From Davidsoniella eucalypti (lineage: Eukaryota > Ascomycota > Sordariomycetes > Microascales > Ceratocystidaceae), in NCBI GenBank assembly GCA_004009845.1, contig RMBW01000029.1, positions 124,001-188,000 on the forward strand: 64,000 nucleotides of DNA. The letters are read 5' to 3'. Made by a program: the position numbers and the translations under genes. The notes under the pieces are model-generated. The model saw only the letters and a program-made list of their open reading frames with translations. It was not told the DNA's origin and made no database searches. This document shows positions 35,628 to 46,726 of this stretch, piece by piece. Position 1 is the stretch's first letter; every line of letters starts with the position of its first letter.

Positions 35628-36557
35628 ATCTCCAATATGGCGGGTAAGAATGGAACTTCTCAAGAGGCTGTCAACAAGATCCGAAGTTTACTCCATGAGT
35701 GGAAAGGAGGCACTGAGCGTGTAGAGCTAGCGGTCGGTGGCATCAGATGGGTCCCAGGACACACTAATGTTCCTGGCAACGAGCTAGTTGACAAGTTGGC
35801 AAAACAAGGGTGTACAAGCAATACTAAGCTTGTGGACCTCGACCGTGACCATATGTCCCTTGCTTCCGCCCACAGATGGAAAAACGCACAGCTAAATGCC
35901 GACTTCAAGTCATGGATAGCGGAGTGCGAGCCGAGAAAGCACCTTGGGGTTCGATTTGAAACAAAGACTGTCTACAAGGTGGACTGGTTTAAAGACCAGC
36001 ACAGATCTACGGTGGGACGGATCCTAACTGCCCGGACAGGCCATGGCGACTTTGCGGAGTACCATGACCGGTTCGAACATACGGATGCGGAAAGAAACTG
36101 TCCACTGTGCCATCAACGGAAGGAACCTTTCCATCCCTGGGCGTGCCCCAGAAATAAGAGACCACTCCGGACTAGCTTTGTCAAAAAGCTACTTCGGAAA
36201 GAGAGCTCCTGCAAGTATCTTGCCAAGAGATTAGAGGTGAAATGGAGGCACTACAGAGCCCATGCGCCTAGAGAAGAAGCCCCATCAGCGGGCCAGACAA
36301 GTACGGCGGAGGGGGGAAGTGACTGAGGAGGTTTTGGTGTGGTTTTTGTTTCTGTTTCTGTTTTTTATCTGCCTTATTGTTCTATGTTTTGGTTTTCACC
36401 ACTAGTTCTTCGGGGCTAGGGGACGGTCTCGTCCCGCACATACAAAGCTATCGAGTTTGTCAAGCGGAGGACGTTAAATATCTGTCCGGTAACCAATCCG
36501 GCGTCGTATGATCTTAGTGATTTAGGTAGACGTTAAATATAATCAAATCAAATCAAA
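35628..36557 (+). mobile_element. 5'-truncated Tad-like LINE retrotransposon (copy 1)
   Basis: A 930-bp insertion bounded by a 14-bp duplication. It contains only the end of ORF2 (RNase H C-terminal half plus zinc knuckle), about 230 bp of 3' UTR and a tail of AATCA units. Truncation at the 5' end together with a simple-repeat tail and a target-site duplication is the standard product of target-primed reverse transcription. Confidence 0.88.
35637..36326 (+). pseudogene. LINE ORF2 fragment: RNase H C-terminus and zinc knuckle
   Basis: A 229-codon open fragment of a LINE polyprotein; the coding frame runs up to the element edge at 35628, so the ATG at 35637 is only an internal methionine. RWVPGHTNVPGNELVDKLA near residues 37-55 is the last catalytic block of a LINE-type RNase H (His and Asp of the HxxxxGNExxD pattern). 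Near residue 155 CPLCHQRKEPFHPWAC is a Cys-x2-Cys-x7-His-x3-Cys knuckle typical of the ORF2 C-terminus in Tad-clade elements. The frame is free of stops, so the insertion is probably fairly young. It lacks endonuclease and reverse transcriptase and cannot move by itself. Confidence 0.85.
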
Positions 36558-36571
36558 TCAGCTCGAGCATC
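36558..36571 (+). repeat. Right target-site duplication of LINE copy 1
   Basis: TCAGCTCGAGCATC, identical to 35614-35627, immediately after the AATCA tail of copy 1 and directly before LINE copy 2 sequence. Confidence 0.85.
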
Positions 36572-37633
36572 TACGGTAGACTCCCGCCCGCTATGCATCA
36601 CAGAGATAGAAGGACACATCGATGTGTATAAGAAATTGCTCTCGGTGCCGATTAATGAGTCAAACAGACTCCTCCCAGAAGGAAGGGGCCCCCGGGACCG
36701 TCTGCCACCGCAGTTAGACAAAGAAGAAGCCGCCAAACATCAATTGAAAGAGGTGACTGAGGCAGACCCGAAAACGCTATGAGTTTATTCCGATAGTTCT
36801 CGTGATGAGAAGGGCAGAACAGGGGCTGGTTGGGCAGTCTTTTATGATGGCATCAAACTCTGTGAAGGTCTAGGGTCATGTGGCTCTCTACGAAAAGTGG
36901 CCGACGCAGAGGCTATTGCTGCAGACAATGCAGTCCAAGCGGCCATCAAGCATGCTCCTCCCGATGCAGGCAGTCTGTATCTGTGCCTTGACAATTTGGG
37001 TGTTGCACAACTGACAAGTTGGCGAAACAAGGGAGTACAAGAAATACTAAGCTTGTCGACCTGACCGTGGCCATATGTCCTTTGCTTCCGCCGCGATGGA
37101 AAAACGCACAGCTAAATGCCGACTTCAAATCGTGGATAGCGGGGTGTGAGCCGAGAAAGCACCTTGGGGTTCGCTTTGAAACAAAGACCGTCTACAATGC
37201 GGACTGGTTTAAAGACGGATCTTAACTGCCCGGACAGGCCATGGCGACTTTGCGGAGTACCATGACCGTTTCGAGCATACGGATACGGAAAGAAACTGCC
37301 CACTGTGCCACTCCGGACTAACTTTATCAAAGCTACTTCGGAAAGAGAGTTCCTGTAAGTATCCTGCCAAGAGACTAGAGGTGAAACAGCGGCACTATAA
37401 AGCCCATGCGCCTAGTGATTGAGGAGGATTTGGTGTGGTTTTTGTTTCTGTTTTCCTTGTTTTATTTGCCTTGACCGCTAGTTCTTCGGGGCTAGGGAAC
37501 GGTGCCGTCCCGAACATACAGAAGCCATTGAGTGTGTCTAAGCGGGTGACTTTAAATATCTGATCGGTATCCAATCCGGCATCGTATGATCTTAGTGATT
37601 TAGGTAGACGTTAAATATAATCAAATCAAATCA
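36572..37633 (+). mobile_element. Older, deleted Tad-like LINE copy 2
   Basis: Same family and orientation as copy 1. It begins further upstream in ORF2 with the linker before RNase H. From about 36780 it encodes the N-terminal RNase H block VYSDSSRDEKGRTGAGWAVF and then ADAEAIAADNAV. Several internal deletions relative to copy 1 follow: one of about 130 bp near 37010, one of about 20 bp near 37217, and one near 37310 that removes most of the zinc knuckle. Frames are broken. The 3' UTR and AATCA tail are intact and end at 37633. Its exact 5' edge is unclear because copy 1 sits against it. Confidence 0.8.
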
Positions 37634-39409
37634 TATTTTTCCAGGGAAGATACTGTGATCGAGCGGTTAAGACGTAGCCTTGCCATTTAACAAGCGAAGT
37701 TCTAATCAAAAATCAAACGCCAGCTTGTTGAAGCACGAAAACAGTGATGCCGTAACGGGGACAGGTAATTACGGAAGATTAGCAACCATATAGAACAAGA
37801 GCACCTAGCCCTAGAATATATAGATAGTCTATGCTGAGGCCTTCTGTGCCCCTAGGTTGTCAAATCAGTATACCTCACGTAGTTTGCATTATACCGAGGA
37901 AATCTTGCAATGTGTGGATTACCGAGAATCCACCGGAGCAATTTAATGTATCAAGCATTTCATGAATACTTGTGTAAGACGGAGTCTTGCTCAACTAGAT
38001 CTGGGCGGCAATCGGTAGCTTCACATGATCCACAAATCAAAACGTAATGCTCTGTAGTGAGTTGAGTTGAAACCCTCAAAGTATCTATTCATCTTCATAG
38101 CAGGGTTACTATGTATCAACAGCGCAACCCTAATCTGCCCCACTACAGCATCTTGCGATGTTTAAACTAAGGAGTCCCCAGCCATTTCGATTGTTGATAA
38201 TATGGTCTACTCTCTAAGATACTTGCATCTGGTGCCTTGAACCTTCGACAACAAAAACCTCGTCATTTGTTAGGCGCAACATCGCCAGAACGCATAATCA
38301 CGCTTGTATTTACATTCCTTCGAATCTCAATTCATTTCACCCTAAACTATCTATCATCAGGCAGTCCTGACAGCTTCCTTGTTTTTTTTTCAACCTGTCC
38401 GAATTGATCGAACTTGTCGACTTCTCTTCCATTATCCATCTTATCATTTTGTGATTTTGAGAGATTTGGGGCAGTAATACAAAAACGGTTGCCATCTTCA
38501 CACCAAAAAAGATATTCAGGCATCCAAAAACATAGCCTTGTGTATGGCAAACCTCCAAAATCAGTTGTCCGGAAAGAAAGAAAAATCGAGTTTTTGCTTA
38601 CTGATTGCTGCAAATCCCCCAAAAGCCGTGGGCTTTGGCTAGCCAAACCTACAACTATTGTAATTATATACAATTCTGCCCAATCGACTTACTGGGCGGG
38701 GCTATAGAAACCTTTGTTTTTTCTCTACTAAATCATGGAGGTAAGTTCGTCAGGTTTTTTGTTTCCTTTTGCCAAAATCGCATTCTCGTTTACTCGAACG
38801 AGAGCGTCCTTTTATCTGCTATGACTTTCACGGCATTGGGAAACCCTTATAATATTTGCCTTCTGAGCCTTGTGGGAGCTCCCAAGACATCCCAACGTTG
38901 CCCCAATCAAATCATATTTTGGTTGGTTTCTACCATGAACCGCTTTAGCCCAGCTAGGTAAGCCGGAGTTTTGCTAGGGATAAGATCTAGCTATCCGAAA
39001 AAGTAGCGCTTTGTGATAATGAGACAAGTGCCTTTTTCTCGAGGCTTCTTAAGGAACAACTCTCTGGCTATATCACCATGTGTACTTGGGAAATCGGCGG
39101 AATTCTCGGCGGTGGTTCTGCTGATCTAATCATGGCTTCACGAGCTTTTGCACAGCCAAACTCTTGTTGTTTTGTGTACGGTAATGGCTGATTGGGTGTC
39201 TTCCCAGATTCGCGGCTCATCTATCGTCAGCTCAAAGGCCGTTTGCAACTGTCTTTTTGAGTACTTTTCGCGCGCAAAATTCGTCTCTGTATTTCTTGAT
39301 TCTCAACCGATACATACAACCTACTTCTACAAGTGTAGCAAGTTGATAGAAAGCGTGTATCTATATATTACAACCTTTGTAAACAAATCTTCTCGCGACT
39401 GCGTGAACG
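37634..39409. other. Region upstream of gtr2, with a tRNA-like relic
   Basis: No protein gene was found. At about 37650-37715, directly after LINE copy 2, TGATCGAGCGGTTAAGACG resembles a tRNA A box and D arm, and AGTTCTAATC 37 bases later resembles a B box. No acceptor stem can be formed, so at best this is a degenerate tRNA or SINE head. Frames of about 100 codons at 38340-39000 have no recognisable features. Positions 39250-39409 are the probable leader of gtr2. Confidence 0.4.
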
Positions 39410-40780
39410 ATGAGTCTCCAACGCGCATTGGGGAGTGTTTTCACCGAGGCTCTTGAACCTGCCCAACAAGCTGAACAGGAGCCCGTCCCTGGCCCCCACA
39501 AACAGAAACAATCACCCCCAAGGCAAGCAACGGCAGCCGAACTCACACTAATGAACATTCATAAACAGAGCCAAAGTCGATCGGGAACTGTACGAGGCGA
39601 CTCACTACAAGCCGCTCCAGCAGACAATGGCCATCACCAATCAGCGCCTGGAAAAGGCCGTCCAAGACTAATGCTGATGGGACAGCGGCGGTAAAGTTGA
39701 CATGTCCCGTGTATTGGATGCAAACCCTTACTAACCGATTTATAGAAGTGGAAAGTCGTCTATATACAATGTTGTATTTCACAAGCTCCCTCCCACAGAG
39801 ACTCTTTTCCTTGAGTCGACAGCCCGTATCCAAAATGACCAGATGACGTAAGTTATATCTCGAACACTGGAAATGCACCGTGGCAATAGCTCCTAACAGG
39901 TAGTGACAGATCATTCATGGACATGCAAGTGTGGGACTTTCCAGGTCAGCTAGACATCCTAGAGGATCCAACCTTCGATATGGAGGCTATATTCAGCGAG
40001 TTTGGCGCCTTAATTTGGGTGATCGACGCCCAAGATGACTACTTGGAGTCTGTTGACCGTCTCAACAACACCATCATGATCCTACAAGACCGCAATTTTC
40101 ATCATATCAATGTCGAGGTTTTCATCCACAAGACAGATGGTCTATCTGATGATTACCGTCTCGATCTACAGCGTGACATCTACATCCGTGTACAAGACGA
40201 ACTCAGCGATCAAGGAATCGACAATGCGCCAGTCAACTTTCACATGACTAGCATCTACAACCATAGCATCTTCGAAGCTTTCAGCAAGGTTATCCAGAAA
40301 CTTATTCCTCGCCTCGGAACACTAGAAACCATGCTCACGAACCTTTGCCGCACATGCCACTTTGACAAGGCCTACCTATTCGATGTTGTTTCCAAGATTT
40401 ACATTGCTTCCGATAGTGGCGTGGCCGATATAAGCAGCTATGAAATCTGCTCGGATTACATCGACGTCATCTTCGATATCACCGAAGTTTTCGGCTCCTG
40501 GTCACGTCCAACTGACAATATCAGGCGGTTGGAAGGTAGTGCGTGGGCAGAAGGCGCAGCTCCAAATCTTGATGATCAAATCGCCAATAGTGGTGTAGAG
40601 AGCTGTCTTGTCCTACACGAAGGGAGCCGTCCTATCATGTTGCGTGAAGTTGATACTCATCTTGCTTTGGTAGCAATCATGGAAGATCGGTCGTATGTGA
40701 AGATGCCACTAGTTACCATGAATGTCGACACGGTAGCTAAAGGTGTCGAGGAGTTCTTTGACATAACCAAGAGAAAGTAA
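39410..40780 (+). CDS. gtr2: Rag-family GTPase Gtr2 (RagC/RagD homologue)
   Basis: Three exons, 39410-39690, 39746-39847 and 39910-40780, give 417 residues. The first intron has GTAAAG/ATAG with CTAAC, the second GTAAGT/ACAG. Splicing builds the P-loop GQRRSGKSS at 91-99. Other motifs are the switch-II-like WDFPGQ (136-141) and HKTD (201-204) as the guanine-specificity box. The C-terminal half is the roadblock-like dimerisation region of Rag GTPases. An N-terminal extension of about 85 Gln/Pro-rich residues precedes the G domain. Gtr1-Gtr2 sit on the vacuole with the EGO/Ragulator complex and signal amino-acid sufficiency to TORC1. The extra Arg residues before SGKSS and the DFPGQ (not DTPGQ-like) switch agree with the Gtr2 rather than the Gtr1 class. 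Confidence 0.92.
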
Positions 40781-40944
40781 TGTGAATTGGATTGTTTTAT
40801 TTTATAATTATCTTCAAGAAAAGAAGCATGCTAGGTTTACAAACCCAAATTATCATATCCATCAATTCCCCAAACCTCCTACTGCAGAACTATTGACTAT
40901 ATTGTATCGGGCTTGATTTAATCTACACACAGATCACCGTATAC

Positions 40945-43554
40945 TTAGCGATCAACCATGAATGTTTTGAGAGACTTGCGATCCTTTGATAGTAGACAGA
41001 TACGAATACGCGACCTATCGGCGATTTCTTCATCTAAGAAGGCCTCCATAGATACCGGGTCAAATTCAGGTGGCAACATGAGAGGATGCGCAACTGTTAT
41101 ATCCGAAGAAGGTGGGACATTTGAGTCCCAGTTCAAGGCACTGAGAGAAATAGTATAGACAACACAAGGAGTCGTATCTAAGTTTAATAGTGTTAGCAAG
41201 ATGATCGACGCGCACGCAATAAAGAGGGTATCTTGGTATGAAAAGATAAGATTAGAAAGCTTACTGTTTTGGTCAATTAGTACAAGTAGGGTGTTGTCAT
41301 CGAGGAACTTTATATCAATGATCTTTTCTTCTCCGAGACACAGCGTGCTAGTCTGGGTCTGCGGGGTATTACTGATACCGTTGACAAGCTGTAGAATAAT
41401 CCGGTGAAACGATACCGAACTAGGATTGTTTTGAAGCGTCAACGCTGTGTAAGTGACAGATTCATTCTAAAACTTGTCAGTATACAGTCGAGAGTTTCCA
41501 TGGTATTAGAAGTCACAACAATCGGAGGCGGTTGTGTCTTCATACGTAATAAAAACTTACCGGTCCTATCATAACCATGCGTGAATCTAGCTTGTTCATT
41601 GGGTCTTTAAGAGATAACCTCACGGCCTCTCCAAAGCGGATTCCTCGTTGCTGGGCCACTGCAACGCTGTTCAACACCTTCTGGACTGCTCGATCTAGCA
41701 TACCGACTTGATATCCTAGATAGGCGAACTTAGCATCGTTAGGGCAGGGTTCTTCGTCTTCTACTAGAGACTCTATCAGATCACTCAATATGTTGACAGC
41801 GCTCTGGCCTTCTTTTGCTCTGTTGAACAAAACTTCATCCTCTGACCCATCGCCTGGATCGGTAGCGATGTGACGCTTTATGGGTGATTCTCTGAGGTAT
41901 TCGACAAGATATAGCAGAACCTTGTCGTATGCTATGGATACTTCTTTATCTGAGATTTCGTCGGCCGAAGACGATACAAGCTTGTCTAGAAGTATCATCA
42001 TCCAGTCATAGAATCTAAGGAATGCGATCTTTTCTTCGATAGCAATCACAAGAACTCGGTTAGCTAGTAGCAGGGTGCATGACACAATGTCGATAAGACG
42101 TTTGATGTCCGCGACTATCAGTCCTGTATCGTGAAGGGAATCGTGGAATTCAGCAAGTCCATTAAGGCGACTAAGAACAATGGTGATGCGTTCTAGAGCT
42201 GGAATAAGGTGTTGCTGGGTAAGATTAGTGATTCCAGTCAATCCATTTACTACAGCCTTTCCCCATCGTTTCATGTTCTACGTTGAGTTAGTTTCTATGA
42301 TGGCTTCAAATATCAATTGATATACTTTGTGTGCACTTACTCTATCGCCCATAGAATCAACTAGCCATTCTTTCAGCTTTGGGTACGCATTTCCTGTCAT
42401 CATAGTATGATAAAGCGCTGTTACGATGTCTTGTTGTCCTGACGGATCTTCTTTCAGTGTGTCAGCCGCGCTTCTCACGAACCGCGTGGGAAGATCACGA
42501 GAATTGAAGTATTCAACATTGATATGAAGCACGCATTGGCGGATGTATCTCAGTAATTTGTGCATGGTTGTCAGCTTAGAGGCTAATAGCGAGAGGTTTA
42601 TAGGCGATAACTCTCGAAACTGCATGTCCAAGGGAACCAACTCGATGCCCTTTCCACTAGAGTCAGGGTCGCTGAAAATGAGTACATGTGTAGATATTCG
42701 AGGGTGCGATGTGTGATAGATAAGTTGACGCCTCCCATTTGCTTCCGGGGGAATGTATGGAAAGCTACCAATGGGTAGCGAATCATGAATACTCAAATGT
42801 ATACTTCCGTCACTGAGCCCAGACAGCATGATAGAGATTGAGTCTGCATCTTCGGGTTTGAAAGGTTGGAACATGAAATCAATTCCAGAACGGAATGTAA
42901 ACACAAGAGCATCCTCGCTATTATCTGTTGTTAGCATTGGTCATAAAGTATATCTTCGAAACCTGTCTTACCCTGAACCGGCACTTGTAGTTGGCAACGG
43001 ACTTAGTTTTGGCAGAGAGACTTCTGTTTCTAGAAACATGATCTCTCGGGGCAAGTTAGCTACGTTGTTGTTTACACTTGGATCTTCAGATCCTCTTTGA
43101 GACTCTTTGTTGCTTTTCTGAGTCGCGTTGGTCATCGATATATTGGCTGTAGTCCATGCAAGATATTTGATTTCGTTCTTGGAGCCAGACGGCACAACTT
43201 GGATGTTGTGAGCCGACTTGCTAGTTTCCAGGCCCATGAGACGGACAATGCCATCTTTCCAAGCCACAGCAATGAAGTTTCCTATATAGCGTCAGTATAT
43301 TGTTACCAGAATAGCCGTATTCACTTACCACCCCGTTGCCAACGCGATGCTGTCACTATTGAGCCTCCGAAACGAGCGCCTTGTTGCATTTTGCAGACCT
43401 GCTCGCCATTATGTCTGTAAACAATGACGTTTTTCCCGCTAGAGTCGAGTGTAGCAGAAAGATCAAGGGCAGGACAGCTTAGCGGATATCCATCTGGAGC
43501 TGGGCTTTCATATGAAGATTCGCTATATAGCGACACCTTCGCAGCCTCCTGCAT
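40945..43554 (-). CDS. apc4: Anaphase-promoting complex subunit 4 (Apc4)
   Basis: Six-exon model on the - strand: 43554-43329, 43281-42972, 42917-42341, 42277-41561, 41466-41265 and 41177-40945, giving 754 residues. The N-terminal half is an Apc4-type WD40 propeller: after the first splice it reads GGNFIAVAWKDGIVRLMG. The centre is the long helical domain, with LKEWLVDSMGDRNMKRWGKAV created by the third splice. The second acceptor is the TAG at 42919-42918; the nearer upstream AG would put a stop in frame. The last intron (87 nt, GTAAGC...CTTAG with GCTAAC) is a multiple of three without a stop, so a form retaining it is also possible. Apc4 is a scaffold of the APC/C, the E3 ligase that targets cyclin B and securin. 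It converges with gtr2, leaving 164 bp between stops. Identification rests on the domain order and the EWL...KRW block. Confidence 0.85.
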
Positions 43555-43868
43555 GTTTCGGAGCTTATCTTGTGATCAGAAAATTAGTTCTCAATAGCTC
43601 GGTGTCAGTAGATATCGTAAGCTACAGGGAAATAAAATAGTAAATAAAGAGAAGTAGTGATCAATGTGATAATGTTGATTTGCTTTGGAATGTTGTGATG
43701 AGGTTGATCAAGTTTGGGTCAAACATCCAAATCAGGAACCATTGTTGCTACAGGTCTTCAGGGTTTAAGCTCTCGGCTCCCAATTAGGGTTTGTGAATTC
43801 TTTCAAGCTTTCATACGAAGCTTATAATATCGTACAACGACGTAACTAATCAAATCTACACATCTATC
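43555..43868. other. Short intergenic gap between apc4 and coq3
   Basis: The 314 bases between the apc4 start and the coq3 stop, both on the - strand, must hold the apc4 promoter and the coq3 3' UTR. Nothing else is visible. Confidence 0.5.
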
Positions 43869-44768
43869 TTACAAGGCATCGTGTGATTTGCGAACAGCAA
43901 TGAAGTAGTTTCCAAGCTTCTCGCTCCCCGCGAATCTTTTCCATCCAAGACCAGGAATATACATTACTCCCATTACCTGTGGCGTTTCCCAGATTCCCCT
44001 AGATGAAAAGTAGGCAGACATTTCGTCTTCATTCAGGTACTTCTCCCAGTCATGCGTTCCCTTAGGCACTATCTTAAGGATATCCTCAGCCATGAGATTG
44101 GTAGTGAACCAACTAATCCAGGTGCGCGCAATGGTGCTCATGACGAGCCAGCCACCCGGCTTGACAAATGGTGCAGCTCTGTCCAAAAAAGGTGCTGGGT
44201 TATCTACGTGTTCCACCACCTCAAAGATAGAGACAACATCGAACTGCTCTTCGGGAGTTGTGGGTATAGCGAGGTTCTCGATCGTAGCTTGGCGGTACTG
44301 AAGCTTATTCTTCAGAGAAGGATCGCGTTTCGCGTGTGACTGCGCAATCGCAAGAACTTCAGGCGTGGGATCGATAGCAGTTACGTGAGTAGTTGTCGGT
44401 AATCTAGCAGCGCTTTCTGCAAAGATTCCCCCGCCACAACCAACGTCGAGATATCGTAGCGATGCGGGCTGTGGGACGAGAGGGTCGGACTGCGAGGCAT
44501 GGCATGAGCGAATGAAGTCGTGGCGCAAAGGGTTCATCAAATGCAAGAGACGCGATGGCCCTTGGGGGTCCCACCATGACGATGCGAGTGTGTTGAAGTG
44601 AGATATCTCGGAGGGATCGATCGACGAGAAGGTAGTTTCTGAAGCCGAGCTTGAAGTTGACTGGAAGCGTATGCCTTGCCCAAAGACTGGTTGCAGCGTA
44701 CGCGCACTTGATTGGCGTGAAGAGCGTGGCATGCGTCGCCAAGTCGAAGATAACTGTCGTATTCTCAT
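43869..44768 (-). CDS. coq3: Ubiquinone biosynthesis O-methyltransferase, mitochondrial (Coq3)
   Basis: Single exon, 299 residues. The N-terminus (MRIRQLSSTWRRMPRSSRQS) is Arg/Ser-rich and free of acidic residues, a typical mitochondrial targeting sequence. Class I SAM-methyltransferase motifs follow: motif I LDVGCGGGIFAESAA (about residues 108-122), an acidic AIDPTPEVL strand, and EVVEHVDNP with KPGGWLVMSTI as motifs II and III. HFNTLASSWWDPQGP before motif I and the closing MGVMYIPGLGWKRF block are specific for the UbiG/Coq3 family. Coq3 performs both O-methylations of the ubiquinone ring within the CoQ synthome on the matrix side of the inner membrane. A second Met at residue 13 could serve as an alternative start. 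It is divergent from rib3, sharing about 1.2 kb of upstream DNA. Confidence 0.95.
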   Translation of the reverse strand: MRIRQLSSTWRRMPRSSRQSSARTLQPVFGQGIRFQSTSSSASETTFSSIDPSEISHFNTLASSWWDPQGPSRLLHLMNPLRHDFIRSCHASQSDPLVPQPASLRYLDVGCGGGIFAESAARLPTTTHVTAIDPTPEVLAIAQSHAKRDPSLKNKLQYRQATIENLAIPTTPEEQFDVVSIFEVVEHVDNPAPFLDRAAPFVKPGGWLVMSTIARTWISWFTTNLMAEDILKIVPKGTHDWEKYLNEDEMSAYFSSRGIWETPQVMGVMYIPGLGWKRFAGSEKLGNYFIAVRKSHDAL

Positions 44769-45955
44769 TGTGCTGACTATTATGATTGTGGAGCTAGTAT
44801 TTTGATACTGTCGAGTTCCATAGCAAAACAGTTTGCGGGATAATTGCTACATTCTCAAGAGCTTACTTGATGATCATAGTGGGGCAGAGCCTTTATGACA
44901 GAGGGTATATAACCCTAGAGCAAAAGCGGAAGTATGGAATGCGAGGGCACTACGAAGAATGAAAAGTTTGTTGAAGACAGAGAAATGCGTTGGCTAGTCA
45001 TAAATCAGACAAAACAGAGCTTAATTCAGAGAATTACATGGAGTACAGATGCTTGAATTCTAGAACAAAAATCTGACCTTGGTAATGAACGCCTCCGTCA
45101 ATCTTATCCCACCAACGTCAGGGACCCGCGCGGCTTAGGGAGACTCTTGCAGGACTCCCGTTTTGTCAGCATGTGTTAATGGCGCTATTTATGACCGAGC
45201 TTTACATAATGTTGCGAAAAAGTCGGCCCAAGAGCGCTGTAGGCAATATGAAAGGCGCATAATCCTGGTAGCTTGGACATAAAGAGCCTAGGAACTTAAG
45301 ACCGAGGATGAAGAAAGCATATCCAGCGATTTCGCGATGCTTTATAATACAAGGTAGCAATGGATCAGGGCCCGTAGTCTAAAGTCTTCAGGGCCGAGAA
45401 ATCATGCAAGATCCCCGACTAGGGATAGCTCGATACTAAGTCCGGCTCGAATATATAAGCGTTGACAAACACGACCGACCTATCTGTTGGAAAACTGTGT
45501 CAACATTATTCTCTTATAAAGCGTCTCAGATTAACTAACACATAGTATCCATCGTTATCGTTCTGACCTCCAATGTTCACAGGGATTTAACAGAGATAAC
45601 CCCTCAGACCATCTTCCTTCACTTGATCGCAGACCAGGGCTCCATTTTCAAGTTGCCGGCGTCAAACAAAAACTACTAGTGTAATACGAAACGCTTTGTC
45701 GCAAACGCAATTGCAGACGGCCTCTATCTTTTCCTACGCTTGGTGATCCTCGTTCTTGCAAAGTGAGCAATCTAGAAACAAAAACCGACTTGGAATCGCT
45801 GCCGACAACCCCCCCAAGTCTCTAAAGTCACTATCGATATTAGCGTAGTCTACCGCAATATCCCGCCTAGAACCACCCCACTAAGCTAATAGAGCCCAGC
45901 CGAAAAGCTTCCTCGGCGTACCACCATCACCACAACACAACTACATACTTTCAAA
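44769..45955. other. Divergent promoter region between coq3 and rib3
   Basis: 1.19 kb with no gene. It serves two genes transcribed away from each other. The last 250 bases before rib3 are C/A-rich on the + strand (for example CCACCATCACCACAACACAAC), the usual look of a fungal 5' leader. Confidence 0.5.
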
Positions 45956-46726
45956 ATGCCTGCCAGCACGCCAATCGATGCTGCGGCTTTCGACAACATA
46001 CCAGACTGCATTGCAGCCTACCGTAAGAATATGTACTGCGCAGCGCACTTCGAGAACCAGCTACTTACTAATCATCTCCTGGTCCCCCCTCTAGGCAATG
46101 GCGAGTTCCTCGTGGTCCTCGATGACCCTTCTCGCGAAAACGAAGCCGATCTGATTATCGCTGCCGAAGATCTGACAACCGACAAGATGGCCTTCATGGT
46201 GCGTCATACCTCTGGCCTGATCTGCGCGCCTCTTCCCGCTTCTCGTTGCAACGCCCTAGGTCTTCCCCAGATGGTTGTGAACACACAGGACCCTCGGGGC
46301 ACCGCCTACACCGTTTCTGTTGATGCTGCCGATGCCTCTGTCACCACTGGTATCTCTGCTTACGACCGGTCACTTGTATGCAACGTTCTCGCCGATCCTA
46401 AGGCCACCGCCGACTCACTGCGCCGTCCGGGACACGTCTTTCCGCTACGCGCACGCGAGGGCGGCGTGCGCCAACGCCGCGGGCACACTGAGGCAGCCAT
46501 TGACTTCTGTAGGCTGGCTGGCAAACAGCTGGCTGGTGCCATTAGTGAAGTTGTCGACGATGGCGCTGAGGTCGCTGGTCAGGCGATCCGGACTAATGGC
46601 GGTATGCTGCGCGGCGAAGACTGCATTCGCTTTGCGCGCAAGTATGGCATGAAGGTCTGCACTATTGCAGATCTCGTGACATACCTCGAGAAAACAGAGG
46701 GAAAGTTGGAGGGATCCGAGGCATAA
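45956..46726 (+). CDS. rib3: 3,4-dihydroxy-2-butanone 4-phosphate synthase (riboflavin synthesis)
   Basis: Two exons, 45956-46022 and 46095-46726, give 232 residues, the usual length of the fungal enzyme. The 72-nt intron (GTAAGA...CTTACTAATC...TCTAG) has no in-frame stop, but removing it restores AAYRNGEFLVVLDDPSRENE, which matches the family; the unspliced reading would insert 24 foreign residues before the active site. The acidic metal-binding loop DDPSRENEADLI and HTSGLICAPL lie near the start, and RRGHTEAAIDFCRLAG supplies the second metal-ligand histidine region. The enzyme converts ribulose 5-phosphate into the four-carbon unit of the riboflavin xylene ring plus formate, using Mg2+. 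It lacks a fused GTP cyclohydrolase domain, as expected in fungi. Confidence 0.95.
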   Translation: MPASTPIDAAAFDNIPDCIAAYRKNMYCAAHFENQLLTNHLLVPPLGNGEFLVVLDDPSRENEADLIIAAEDLTTDKMAFMVRHTSGLICAPLPASRCNALGLPQMVVNTQDPRGTAYTVSVDAADASVTTGISAYDRSLVCNVLADPKATADSLRRPGHVFPLRAREGGVRQRRGHTEAAIDFCRLAGKQLAGAISEVVDDGAEVAGQAIRTNGGMLRGEDCIRFARKYGMKVCTIADLVTYLEKTEGKLEGSEA

